Shown piece by piece: positions 1-12,500 of a stretch of 64,000 bases of DNA. The translations under genes were made by a program, and so were the position numbers. How positions within the stretch are numbered: position 1 is the stretch's first letter; every line of letters starts with the position of its first letter. The stretch comes from Sphagnum magellanicum (taxonomy: Eukaryota > Streptophyta > Sphagnopsida > Sphagnales > Sphagnaceae): positions 2,542,001 through 2,606,000 of the forward strand of contig CM038914.1 of the NCBI GenBank assembly GCA_021904315.1, read 5' to 3'. The notes under the pieces were generated by a model. It saw only the letters and a list, made by a program, of their open reading frames with translations, had not been told where the DNA came from and did no database searches.

Positions 1-2583
1 TTGGGATTTTTTAAATTGTAGAAATCTAATCCAAGGTCATCATTGATTACATGTGGGTGCTTCTTTAACATAATAATTAGTTTTCCTATATATAAACCAT
101 AATTTAACATAATCATCCTTATTCACAAATGTAATGAAACAAAATCTTTTATGTTATAAAATAGGCATGCCATTGACCATTGTGGCAAGTGCACTTGTAG
201 GCCCACTCCACACATTGGTCAAGGGATTACCTCTTTTTTCATATGTTTCCATTCTTTTATTATATTATTTTTCATCCTACGAACTAAAGTGTTGTGTTTC
301 TTTAACCAATTAAGGCCCATAAGACAATTGAAGTGTCAATAGTTGCAAGTGTTTCAAATGAAGAGGGAAATTGGTATAAAAGAAGGTGAATATCAAATCC
401 ACCATACAAACATACATGTTTTTTTCTTACTATTTGAAAATATTTTTCATAAGAATTCAACACAAAATATGATGATTGAAGATAAATGGATTCCATGTCT
501 TAAATTCACCTTTCACGTTTCCATTCTTATGTTCATAAGCATTTTTTAGTTTTCACATGTGGTCACCCACGTGGAATTCATTGAGGTTGTGAAATCATGA
601 CTATTTACTTTGTCGATTAAGGAAGTACATCATAAGTCAAATCAAAATGTAAGAGTATGTACATGAATATATGTATATCCCAATGGTTACATATACCACA
701 CGTTATTTATTTATTCATATGGTGGTTAAGGCATAAAAAAAGGTGATTGGTAATGAACATGGGATATGCCATTCTTTTCAAAACATTTGAAAAGGAAAGA
801 AAATGGCATATTTCAAATATAAACATATGGGTATGTTCAAAATATTATATATATAAATATTCAAAGATTAATAATTTGAGTAAATATTAATGAAAGTGCA
901 TAATATTGATGATTTTCATTGCAAGTTGATTGGAATGACATTATTGTTGTTGATGGAAGATTTCAATTTTCACCCAAAGTTTGTTGAGATCAATTGCTAT
1001 TTCAAATGCATGTATTTAACACATATAATATCGTGAGGTTCAACAAATAGTCTACAAAGTTTTTAATGATGTGAAACACATTATTTCTTGACTTAAACAA
1101 CTTTAGGTTGCTCAAGTTGTCATACATTGGACAATTCCAAATTGGAATTTGTTAGTTCATTCCCAAGTGAAGAAGCATGGAAAAGTGTCTTTTCATATTT
1201 GTGTATTTTTATTTTTTTTCCAACAACATATTTAAAAGAAGATATTGAATACATTTTCCACCAATTTGCATACCATTTGTCTTTAATTGAATTTGAATTT
1301 AATTCAATTGAATTTTAATCCAATTATTGGATTGGAATTGAATTTATAATTAATCAAATTAAATTCAAATACATTGAATGGATTTCAATTTTATATAGGA
1401 AGGAATTAGTGTCTTTCACTTCAACAACACTTAGAATTTGTTTGTTCCACAATGATATCTCTTGTTTCGTTGTTTTCCAATGTTTTTAATCTTGGTGTAA
1501 ATTAAAAGAATTTATACATGTTACACATTGCATCATATCATCATTACCCTTTGGTTGAAATTCATTTTTCTCAAGGTTATTTCAACATTTCATGTCATTG
1601 ACATATGAACATGAAATCAATTTTTCTATGTTTGGGCATGAACATATTTTTTCTCCTTCATTGTGATTTGCATTTACTTTAAAGTGTTAAACACCAAGTG
1701 ATGTTCATTTTGTGTGCATTATGTGAAAAGAAACAATTGAAAGAATTAATGGACCAAAAAAAGAAAGATGTATTATTTTCCTCAATATTTTTCGTATGTT
1801 TTGGTTACAAAATTATTTCGATACATGTTTTGATAATCTAATTAAATGCATCACATCATTATTATATACTGCATACTCTATGATATCAACCCATTTATAC
1901 TTTTACAAGAATGTTTTCAATGACACGAAAACTTAAGCGTTTAAAACTTATATATTTGAGAAATTACTTAACCAAGATGAAGGAAAAGATAAAATCATTT
2001 GATAATGCAATAATACCAAAAAAAAATGATCAAATAATGGTTGAAAAGGTATATTTTTGAATCATGTTATTGTTCAAATTTACATGTGACATTTTTTATT
2101 TACTAAAATCAATCTTTAGTGAAATTGAATAAGGATTTATAAGTGTTTACAACACAAATTCTACATGCAAAATGTCATTTTATCATTGTTACATAATTGC
2201 ATACATAATATGAATAAATAGACAAAAATATCTTTGTGTGGTGTCTTGTGACAAAATGAATGGTTATTAACAATCTATTGAAATAATGATATGTTTCATT
2301 GTCCAAAATGTTTTATCATAAATATATAGTTCAAGATTTTTGCATGAATTTTCTATTGAACTAAAAAGATCTTTCTATATATTCATGATCAATTAAGTTT
2401 GCATCAATTAAGTCATCAATAGTGATCCTTTCATTAGTTTTAAAATAAAATTCATGAATTAAAAATTCAATTTGAATATCATTAATCATATGGGCAGATG
2501 ACCAACATTATTCTCGTTACAAATGTCATTTCTTGATGATAAATCCTAAATAAATTTAGAATATAAAAATGAATGGTGTCTTA
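1..2583. other. AT-rich intergenic DNA, nothing recognised
   Basis: Strongly AT-rich sequence with scattered homopolymers and a self-complementary AATT/TTGAATT-rich patch near 1285-1390. The open frames here are short and of low complexity, with no recognisable domain. I see no gene. Confidence 0.6.
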
Positions 2584-2586
2584 TTA

Positions 2587-5464
2587 CACTATGCCAAAAC
2601 ATGGAAAAAATGACTACATAAGTGATTGGCATTGTAGTCCAAAATCACATATATGACTGGTCATGACTACATGATTATTAGTCCATATGGCCCCATGGTA
2701 TTTACCACTAGTTGCAAAAAATGGCATAGTCATAAATGTCATTTGCGACTATGTCTTCCATGACTGCATGACATTTTCAATGGCCAAATTTGTATTTAAA
2801 AATATAATTTGTATTTATTTTGATTAATTTCTTGCTACCATGTGGTAGCCTATAATGAATTCAAAATTTTATTAACCATTTATGAGTGGACATGTGGTAA
2901 TCTAAAATATTGAAATTATTTTTCTTACCCAATTATATGATGCCATGTGGCAATCAACTTACAGTTAAATAATGACGCTTGGGACCTAGCCTAAACCACC
3001 TACTAGGCTAGGAACTTTATGCTAAGAACCCTAGGCTAGGCTAGGTGACCTCGCTTAGGGTGAAAACCAACCTAAGCTATGGTACTAACCACCTAACCTT
3101 CCTCGTAGGAAGGCTATTCCATTAATACTCCCTTAAAAACCTAGGAAACATGTAGGATGAAAGCAAGAGGACTTGAAACCTTCACCTCCACTTTGAAGGA
3201 CAAAGTCCTTTGTCATCACACCACCACATTTTTTATGGAACAAATGAAAGTATCATAAAGATATAACAAATAAGTTTTTTTAACTTAGATTAACCTAAGC
3301 CTTTTAAAGTTGACTTACGTTGACCTAGGCTAACCTAGGCCACCCAACAATCTAACCTAGGCTTCCATAGGTTGTTTAAAGCAAATATAGGGCTTTCTAG
3401 GCTAAACCTAAGCAACTTAATCTACCTTGGGGCAACTTAAGTTAAACTAGGCTATTTAAATTTAACCTAAGTTAAACTAGGTTATATTAGGCTATACTAG
3501 GCTAAACTTAACTATATTACGTTAAACTTGAGTATATTAAACTATACTTGACCATGTTAGGTTAAACTTAGCTATATTAAATTATATTTGGCTAAACTAT
3601 ATTATATTCGACTAAACTTGGCAAAAGTAGGTTATTGATGTTAAACTTACCTAAAATGAGCTAAATTAGGCTATACTTGGCTATATCAAACTACATTTGG
3701 CCATACTAAACTATACTTGGCTAAACTAGGCTATACTTGGTTATACTAAACTATAATTGGTTAAATTAGGTATACTAGGTTAAACTTGACTATATTAAAT
3801 TATATTTGGCTAAACTATGTTAAACTTTGCAAAAATACGTTATTTATACTAAACTTGGCTATGCTATGCTATATTAATTATATTTAGTTAAACTAGGCTA
3901 AATTATGTTAAATTTGGCAAAAGTAAGGTATTTAGGTTAAACTTGGCTAAACTCGGTTATACTTGGCCATATTTGAATATATTAGGGCAAATTTGGATAT
4001 ACTAAATGATACTTGGCTAAATTAGGTTATATTAGGTCAAACTTGGAAAAAAAATGTTATTTATGTTTAATTCGACTATACTTGGTTAAACTATGTTATG
4101 TTTGGTTTAATTTGGTTATATAAATGTTATTGGGCCAAACTAAACTATTTATGTTTAATTTGGCTATAATTGGTTAAACTAGGTAATACTTTTGCTATAT
4201 TAGGTTTAATTTGGTTATATTAAATTATATTTGGTTAAACTAAATTATACTAGGCTAAATTTGGCAAAAGTAAATTATTTATGTTAAACTTGGGTAAACT
4301 TGGCTATACTTGATTATATTAAAGTAAATTTGGTTATACTAAAATGTATTTGGTTAAATTAGTTTATATTAGGTTAAACTTGACAAAAGGAGGTTATTTG
4401 GGTTAAACTTGGCTAAACCAAGCTATATTAGGCTATACTTAGTTATATTAAATTATATTTGGTTAAAGTAGGTTATATTAAGTATGTTATATTAAGTAAA
4501 ATTTTGTTAAACCAGGTCATACTTGGTTGTATTAAATTAAATTTGACTATACTAAATTATACTTGGCTACATTATGTTCAATTTGGCTAAATTAAATTAT
4601 ATTTTGCCAAATTAGGTTATTATAAGCTAAATTTTGCAAAAGTAAATTATTTAAATTAAACTTTGCTAAAATAGGTTGCTTAGGTTAAACTTGGTTATAC
4701 TAGACTAAACTTGGAAAAACCTAATTAAATTTGGTTAAATTAGGCTATATTTGGTTAAACTAGGTTATTTGAAATAAATTGGGTAAAACTTGGCAAGTTT
4801 TGATAAAATTAAGATACTTAGGCAAAAATTAACAAAAACCTTGTAAATTTTGGATATTTAGATTAAAGTAATCAAAACTTGGTTAAATTTTGTGAAATTC
4901 ACAATATTTAGGCTAAACTATGTTACTTTAGTCTATTTGGGTTTAATTTTGATCGATTAGATTACCTTAAGAAAATTAAGGCAAGATTAAGTTATTTGTT
5001 AAGTTAAGTTAAAAATATATACATAGATTAAATGAAGTTATTTAAATTAAACTCATAAATTAAAATTAATGAAAGTTAATCTTATAAAATAAATTAAGGA
5101 CGTTAATTCTAGAGGTTTAAATTCAATAAAATAAAATCTAGAGGTTAATTAAAGTAGGTTAAACAAAAGCCAAACCTAGGTTAAATGTAAGCCAATTTGT
5201 ATTAAATTTAATTACATTTTCATATTTATTTAAATTTTGTATAGTTGGTCAAACGATGTCAACTATATTCAACATGATTATTTATTATGTAGTCATAATT
5301 TATAGTCATATAATTACTTATAGTCATATTTAAAATCATGTAGTCTTAATAATGGTTATAATCAAAATAATGACAATGACTGAAATCCAAATATGATTAC
5401 ATGACTATACTTGGACAATACTCTCAAGTTGTCATAGTCATGAAAACCATGCTTTGGTGTAGTG
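2587..5464. mobile_element. Non-autonomous CACTA (CMC/En-Spm type) DNA transposon
   Basis: The left end begins CACTATGCCAAAACATGG and the right end, read on the other strand, begins CACTACACCAAAGCATGG, matching at 15 of 18 positions. Both ends carry the CACTA terminus that defines the superfamily. The element is flanked by a 3-bp direct repeat TTA (2584-2586 and 5465-5467), the target duplication size expected for CACTA elements. Subterminal regions (about 2610-2770 and 5280-5450) carry many copies of TGACTAC/TAGTCAT-like motifs in both orientations, as known for transposase-binding subterminal repeats of this group. No transposase frame is present, so it would need a helper element. The roughly 2.2-kb interior is a degenerate repeat array (separate entry). 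The intact duplication and termini suggest an insertion that is not very old. Confidence 0.88.
2950..5215. repeat. Degenerate short-motif array inside the CACTA element
   Basis: For more than 2 kb the sequence is built from imperfect repeats of motifs such as GGCTAAACT, AGGCTATACTTGG and GGTTAAACTTGGC, spaced about 10-12 bases apart. Copies near 2980-3400 are richer in CCTAGGCTA; later copies drift toward GGTTATATTAAA. The strand is markedly skewed, with few C residues except in GGCTA. There is no open frame. It looks like slippage-type expansion of a roughly 10-mer that later decayed. Confidence 0.8.
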
Positions 5465-5467
5465 TTA

Positions 5468-7640
5468 TATGGATTTAGAATATTTTTGAAATTAATTAAA
5501 TCCTTTCAAAATATTATTGACATTGCAAAATAAGATAAAAGATTAAAATTTTATTATAAACCAAACATGATTTCATGAGGAAAAATGGTTTTTATGTTTT
5601 TTAAAATTCATTTGATGATCCTTGTCCTTTATGAAAATATGACATTTTCAAAATAAAATAAAATCTTGTTGATTGTTTAATTTATCATAGATGGATGTCA
5701 TTTTTATATTTTCAATTTTATAATTATAATTTTAAAACTGATTTATCAAGATTTTTTCTTAAATATTATTAAATACATGAAATATTTAAATAAAAATGAC
5801 AGTAGTATAATAAATTTACATTAACATTTTTATTAATTAAATCACATATGAAAACATACAAACATTAAAATTCAAAATTTTTGTAATATTTTAATGTACA
5901 CCTTTTAATCAAAATTTAAAATATATTGAAATCAACATTGGAAGTGATATTTCCATCAAAACATTTTATCAAAATTGACAAGTTTACATTCCTTTATCAA
6001 TGTCATGTTAATGAAATTAGTTAGATTTAATAAATTCATTTAAAACATCAAATTCATTAATATTTAGTGGGAAGTGGCATTTGATAATCTTTTAATATCA
6101 CCTCCACACAAGACTTGACAATTGGACATTTATTTGTCCCTTCTAATCACCCTTTCATTAAAATGGGTAAACATTTTTTTCCCTTTTCTAATTATTTTAG
6201 CTTTTCACATCAATTGAATTGATTGCCCTTTCAACTTTAATCACATTTAGAATTAATGGAGATTTGACCAATCATTTTAAAGTTTTGGGAACTTTTAAAC
6301 CATTATGCTTCTTGTTAGGCCAGTTTTTGAAAGGTCACAAAATGGGATGTCAACTTAACAAATGTTTTCAAACTTAAAACATCCATATAGTCAAAATTCA
6401 AATTTGTGTAATGTTTTGGTTTTAGAATGACCTAAGTTTTGTCATAAGAAAAACCACACCTTATAAATAACACCGTGTATGACAAAAAATGGAGAAGAAC
6501 AAAAAGATAAAAATGTTGACAAGAAATGATAAAATAACAACAAGAAATAATAAGGGTGTTGAAAAGGCACATCGGAAACACCAAGGGTGTTAAATTGAAC
6601 ATGAAAATTTTCTTTTTTCAAGCAATAGAAGACATCAAAACATTAAAGATTGAAAACATTCGATATAATGTTGGAGGAGATTGAGAAATACATAGTGGGT
6701 GTTGTGGGCTTTAGGGTTGAAAATATTTTATATGTATATATATTTTAAACCATGGATCATTGGGAAGCATAGGAAGGACATTAGGGGATGTTGGAAAGGC
6801 CCCCCAAATTTTATTATTAAAATAGTGAAAAATATCAAAAAGGATATCATGGGTGTTAAAAATATTAGTGTTTCAGTAGGTGAAAATGACATATCATAGT
6901 TTAAAATTAATGAAAATGATAATAATTTCATGGGAAATTAATTTGATCATGGATTATTAAATTTTAACAACCAATTATCTCTTAATTAATTTATTTGAAT
7001 AAATTTAAATCTATTAATATTTTGACCTGGTGTCAATTGATCATCATTGCTAATGTGAAACAACACGAAACCCAAGTTTCAATTATGTTTATGATCTTAC
7101 CCTCCCATTCTTCAAGCCATGACTTAAAAGTGTGTTAGGCAAATAAAGAGGTGATAAGGGAGATCTTGTGAAAGTTATGTGTAGGGTAATGACGATTTGA
7201 TAGTAGGGTGTTATTCAACATAATGATTGAAACAAACTAATAACATATTCCTACCCACAAGGCCATAACATGAGGGTAAAGCCTTAAAATGGGAGCATTC
7301 CTAGAATAAATAATTTACAATAAAACGTTTTTTCTTGTCATATTATTTTCATTCAAAACATTTTTATTGTTTTTCAAAAAACCTCTTCTTTTTTTGTCTT
7401 CATATTTTCAAACAATTTAGTTCCTCAAAACAACAGAAGTTTCAAGGTGGTTGAAATTTTTTGACTCCTTTTTCTAATGATGGCATATTAATGAATCATT
7501 TGTGAAATATTTTCATTAACAACACCACATCGTAACACTTTCACATTGCAATGATGGTGATGGAAATTATGATGATAGTTCATTTTTTTTTCTTTGGGCT
7601 TTTCAACAAGATCTAAATTATAATATTTAAATGTGTTTTT
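5468..7640. other. AT-rich intergenic DNA, nothing recognised
   Basis: AT-rich sequence right of the CACTA element. Short frames near 6700-6930 overlap on opposite strands, lack motifs and are not supported as genes. Confidence 0.55.
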
Positions 7641-7649
7641 TCTAACAAA

Positions 7650-7810
7650 ATCTTAATTGCAACAAATATTGTTTCAAACAATATGAAACATATATTTTTT
7701 ATTGAGAAGTTTCATGAACAAATGTGATTATTATTTCAAAGAAAAAATGATCATTGTTGTTGAAATGTGCATTAATTAATCCTACCATTTTTTTGCATCA
7801 TCCTTCCATT
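7650..7810 (+). repeat. Isolated copy of the ~230-bp repeat family
   Basis: This stretch shares its run of phrases with the tandem copies at 10.1-10.9 kb: a TTGCAACAAATATTGTTTC-like start, a TTTCATGAACAAATGTGATT-like middle, then a GAAATGTGCATTAA-like and TTTTTGCATCATCCTTCC-like end, in the same order. It is an older, more diverged member of the family, about 2.5 kb from the array. Confidence 0.6.
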
Positions 7811-10135
7811 AACTGACGCAACCCCAAACTCCTTCATAGATTCCACTGTGAGTCCAAAGGTGAAAACAATGGAAAAAAAAAGAGGTGGGGTACATTCCCT
7901 AGCTCATAGCACTTCAGGGGTAGAGGGGCATGTTGGAGTTCTGGGATGGGGATTATGACAATTGATAAGTGGATCAATTATTCACACAAATGTGCATAAA
8001 CCAAAAAACAAGATGGTTAGTGCGTAGTTGGAACATTTTTGGTGCACAAACGAGCCATGGGCATACACGAACTCATAAGACTCACCACAGCCCGGACTTG
8101 GCGGAAGCCACTATCTTCCCCTTTATAGTATTATTTATGATTAACCATAGGGGCTACATCCAAAGGTCATTTTGTCTCAGGACTCCAAATTGGGAGTCTC
8201 GAAATTCCCAAATTTGGGACTTCCGCAACTTTGGAAGCCCATAATTTCTTATGCAGACCTCTAATTGAAGTGAGGTTTAAAGAAAAGTTGTAGCCCTTGT
8301 CGAAAGCTCTTTAACACAATGTGGCATGCCACCTTCACACAAGTAAATTAGGGCGATTCCTTACTTTTAGTGGGTGGGAATGAAATTGGTAGTCTTTCTT
8401 TTAGTCATAACTTGTGTTTTAAGTATTCAAATGGGTCATGCGAGCCCATTTTAGACATTTATGTTTCAAGAAATTTCCAATGGTATAAGGAGCTCTTTAA
8501 TCCAATGAATTTTGATTTTTGAAATTGCTTTCTCAAAATTTGAGAGTCCATCGGAACTCCAATTTTCAAAGTGGAAACCCATTTGAAAGTGTGTTAGTTC
8601 AATCCCTCACATTCCCTTACACTCTTAGGAGCATAAAATGTGACTCTCAACTTTCATTTTTTGCCCACACCTTTGCAAGCCTTTATTTTGGTTGTGAACC
8701 CAAAGTTAAGGTCGTGACATTAACCAAAAGAAACATATGAATAGGCAAAAATTTGCATTTTATTTTTACATTATGATTTATTGTAACAAATTTTATATCA
8801 AACATTATCAAACAATTCTCCTTCATGAAAAAATGATTAAAAAGTGGAAAAAAATGTGATTATTGATTAACGAAAAATCAATGTGTGTCATACAAAAGAA
8901 AGAAAAATAATTGTCTCCAAATGCAAAACCTTATTGCCATAATTAAATTATTTAAAATTACAAAACTAGGGAACATCCAATATCATGAAAATGCCAATAT
9001 TATAGTGTTTAGACACTTGTTGCCTATGTAATCAAATTTAAATTGCAAGTCATAAAGGATCAACACATTTTGATTTCACTCTCGTTGATCCCATTAGTCA
9101 TGTTTGTGGCAATTTTAATAACAACAAAACTTGTCCCCAACTCTTATGAAAATGTTCCCCACAAGACAAGATGAAACACAACCCCATACACAATAGTTCA
9201 GGAAGTTGGACATAAGAAATAACTCAACATATGTTGATAAAATATGTAACTTGAAACTCCCAATTGACATGACATTTGTTCCCACATAGGTAAAATGAAA
9301 CATATCCCTATATACAACATTTTAGGAAGTTGGACAAAGAAAAAACAATGTTCCAAACATATTGTTAACAAATTTTCCCATGGTACATTATATTTTTTTA
9401 TAGAACAAAATCTCACTTTGAAGTTCCCATTGTTGTGGGTAATTTTTCCCTAAATAATAAAACCAACCTTTTTCCCACAAAATTCTAGAATCACCCAAAC
9501 ATATCACAAGTTGAATTGCCACTTTGATAATTTTCGAAAATCCTATGGTGCTTCATCATTTCCCTTAATACGGCCCCTAAAATCTACTTTTAAACCTACA
9601 TTCCTTCCTCTAAAACTTATGACACAATGGAAATGCATAATTTCAAAAAGAAGGGCAATTCATGGTAGAAGGGCATTTTTCCCCAACCAACACAAATGCT
9701 GAAACTCTAGATTGCAACTTCCACTAGAATTCAATGTCAATTCAATTACATAGACCAAAAATAACAACCACAAGAAAAAAATTAGCCCTATTTGTATTCA
9801 ATGTTCTTGGAATTATTTTCATATATTATTTGCTTCATGATTTGCATCTTCCAAACCATAATAGAAAAAGTTCACACACACACCAAAAATGAAAAATAAC
9901 TAGGCAACTCTAAATGCCGAAGGTTGTAAAAACTAGAATCACTATAACCATGTCGTCCCACATAATTTACAAGAAACAAAGAAACACAAATGCAAAGAAA
10001 AATTATCCCCAAGCCTTTCCTCAAACTTTTGCTTTTCGACAATTGATGCAATGATGTTTCCATCCATTAGGGTTTCATCACCCTACTTTTATGTCACATA
10101 TGCACTGATTAATTCTTTGCATCATCTGTCCTTGA
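7811..10135. other. AT-rich intergenic DNA, nothing firm
   Basis: Less AT-biased patches (about 7950-8750) read like the long-terminal or untranslated parts of an old retroelement, but I found no LTR pair, primer-binding site or polyprotein motif. A TTGTAACAAATTTTATATC stretch near 8778 may be another remnant of the ~230-bp family. No gene is supported. Confidence 0.45.
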
Positions 10136-10139
10136 AAGA

Positions 10140-10935
10140 AGCAAGAACGTAAAATTTGCATGTTTCATTGAGAAATTGAACAAAAGGTGATTACTATTAG
10201 GTACTTGTTGTTGAAATGCACATCAAGAAATTCTACCAACACTTTGCATCATCCTTGCACAAATCAAAAGGACCAAACTAGCAAAGATCTAAAGGTTGTT
10301 TCAAAATATTCATTTTGATAAGTTGCAACAAAATATTGTTTCAAAACATCATTAAGCAGTTCTCATTTGAAATGTTTCATAAATAAATGTTATTGTTAAG
10401 TGATTGCTATTTAGTAGAAGAATTTTTGTTGTTTAAATGTGCACTAATCAATTTTGTGAGTTTTTGCATCATTGTCCTTCCAACAATTAGAAGCAAGCAA
10501 ACAAATAAGCAAGCCAAGGATTTGCACATAAGTTTCTCTTCTACAATCTAATAATTTGTTGGAGCAAATGTTGTTTCAAAACATTATAAGCAATTCTTCT
10601 TCTTCATTGCAAAATTTTGTGAACAAATGTGATTGCTACTTGTCAAAACAAATTGATGTTTTTGAATGTGCATTAAGCAATTCTACCACCTCTTCACATC
10701 GTCTAAGTTCCATGAATCAAAAAAGCAAGCAAGCAAGCAAGCAAGCAAAGATTTGCATGTTTTGTGTTCTACAATCTAATGATTTGTTGGAGCAAAAGTT
10801 GCCTCAAAATATCATGAAGCAATTCTTCTTCGCCACAAAGTTTCATGAACAAATGCAATTGCTACTTAGTAGAAATAAACTCTTGTTGTTTTTGAATGCA
10901 CACCAAGCAAGTCTACCAGCAAAGGCATGTCCACC
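10140..10935 (+). repeat. ~230-bp tandem repeat array, three or more copies
   Basis: Copies can be aligned from the phrase TTGTTTCAAAACAT at about 10340, 10570 and (as TTGCCTCAAAATAT) 10800, a spacing near 230 bases. Each copy continues through a TTTCATGAACAAATG-like segment, a GATTGCTACTTAGTAGAA-like segment, a TTTTTGAATGTGCA-like segment and a GCAAGCAAGCAAG run. A partial copy lies at 10140-10290. The array runs to within 300 bases of the GC-richer leader of the ADA1-like gene. Confidence 0.7.
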
Positions 10936-10989
10936 CAAAAGCAATGAACACAACCCCCCTTGTGATCACATTCATCCATCCATCCAGAA

Positions 10990-11195
10990 CTAAGCCTTGC
11001 ATGTTGTTTTCTCTTGTGCATTCTGGTCTGTTGAGCACTCAAAACCAACGAACAGAACCCCGTCTTCATCCCTTTCATCCATCCAGAACTAAGAAGGCTT
11101 GCATGTTGTTTTCTCTTGTGCATTCTGGTCTGTTGAGCACCCAAAAGCAACGAACAGAACCCCCGTCTTCATCCCTATTCATCCATCCAGAGCTG
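10990..11195 (+). repeat. 102-bp direct duplication upstream of the ADA1-like gene
   Basis: The phrase GCATGTTGTTTTCTCTTGTG starts at 10999 and again at 11101, and the following sequence (GGTCTGTTGAGCAC, CGAACAGAACCCC, TCATCCATCCAGA) recurs with few differences. This is a recent tandem duplication with a 102-bp period in the presumed promoter or leader region. Confidence 0.85.
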
Positions 11196-12500
11196 ACCAT
11201 TCGCAGTTTCTCTACCGACCGCGTCCCCCGGGCGTGCACCAGAGAGCGTTGTCTGTTGTCGCCCCGCAGACAAACGAGCGAGCGATCGAGCGAGGGAGGA
11301 GCGAGTGTGCGCGAGCTTGGAAGCACAGAATTCGTCTTGTCTGTTGAGAGGGAGAGAGAGAAAGACAGGGAAGAAATGAAGCTCTGCTTTGATTTGATGT
11401 AAGTTAGTAGCGTGTGGGAGTTGTGGAAGCTCTCTAGCAATATTTTTCCAGGAAGGAGAATCAGGAGGAGGTGGGTTTGTCGTGTGGTTTTTGTGTTCTT
11501 TCCGGTCCTTGTCATGATCCACTTTCTGATCAATCTGCTGATGATTATGACGATGATGATACTAAGATGCAAATTTCTCTTCCTGAAGAAAGCAAGAGTG
11601 TGAGACAAAGTGGCAAAGCTTTTCTGAAAGTTTAAGTCTCACATGCGCATTGCGGAGCGTTTCCTGATGAAAGCATTTGCTACTCTAGGGTTTTTGTTCT
11701 GTGTGTGTGTGTGTCTCTCTGCCTGTGTATGTGTGTCTTTTTTGTGTTTTGCCTCTCACGGATTATGCCCCTACCTCTGGACCCGCTCCTCGCAAATTGT
11801 CTTTCAACTCGTCAGGCTGGAAGTCTCACAGAAAGCATAGAAACCTTGTACAAACTTTGTACATGATGAAGACTTTGGTGGTGATCAATCTCTTCTTTGT
11901 GAAAAAATGGAGACAGATAGGTTGATAGTATTCGCAACTACACATCACCTCTTGATCCTGTTCACCCTTCCTGCCTGTTACTCCACCTTCAGGTCACTGT
12001 AGTCCATGAAGTACAGGAAACGGTGGTAGTCCGGACGTGCAAAAAAAGTATTTAGTTCAGAAGCAAAACGGAGGCAGAGAAGGAGAGAGAGAGAGGAAGG
12101 GAGAGGAGTGGCGCATCATGTTTTCTGCAACTCTAGGAACAAGTTCGCTTTTGTGAAGAAGAAAAAAGAAAACAAAGAGATCGGTTAGTCTGTCTTCTGG
12201 GGCATTAGAAGTAGGGATGTTTGTACAGGGATGGAAGGCCTTTGAACAGGGTTTGCAGGTTTTTCAGAGAAGTGATTTGGCTTGGGTGGTACAATCTCAT
12301 CACATAGGTTCCAGAAAAGAAGGCTTCAAATGTGGGACAGATTGTGTAGGAGGGTTGAATGGTTGCAGCGACATGATGCTGCAGCAATAGGAATGGTTCT
12401 GGGTGGGGTTGTTACTCAAGGTTTTGTAATGTAGTAAACCCTTGGAGCAAGAAAGACAGAGAGAGGGAGGAAGAAGGTTTGGTTGCAGGGGGGTGCACAA
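11196..12500 (+). promoter_or_regulatory. Probable promoter and 5' leader of the ADA1-like gene
   Basis: GC content rises sharply at 11200-11350 and is followed by GA-rich, CT-rich and TG-rich runs (11350-11370, about 11700-11735, 12075-12110), typical of plant transcription starts and leaders. A possible leader-intron donor, GTAAGT, occurs at 11399. Short frames here overlap on both strands and have no recognisable domain. I could not place a transcription start exactly. Confidence 0.45.

Noticed and set aside
7969..8244. 91-codon frame suggesting a small gene
   Set aside because: No ATG-context support or family resemblance; the composition looks like old repeat sequence.
10556..11608. Several overlapping frames of 82-177 codons on both strands
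   Set aside because: They lie in the tandem repeats and GC-rich leader, overlap on opposite strands and show no domain; the repeats keep frames open by chance.
12483..12500. Six-codon N-terminal extension of the ADA1-like protein
   Set aside because: The upstream in-frame codon is TTG, not ATG; the conserved block begins right after the ATG at 12501.
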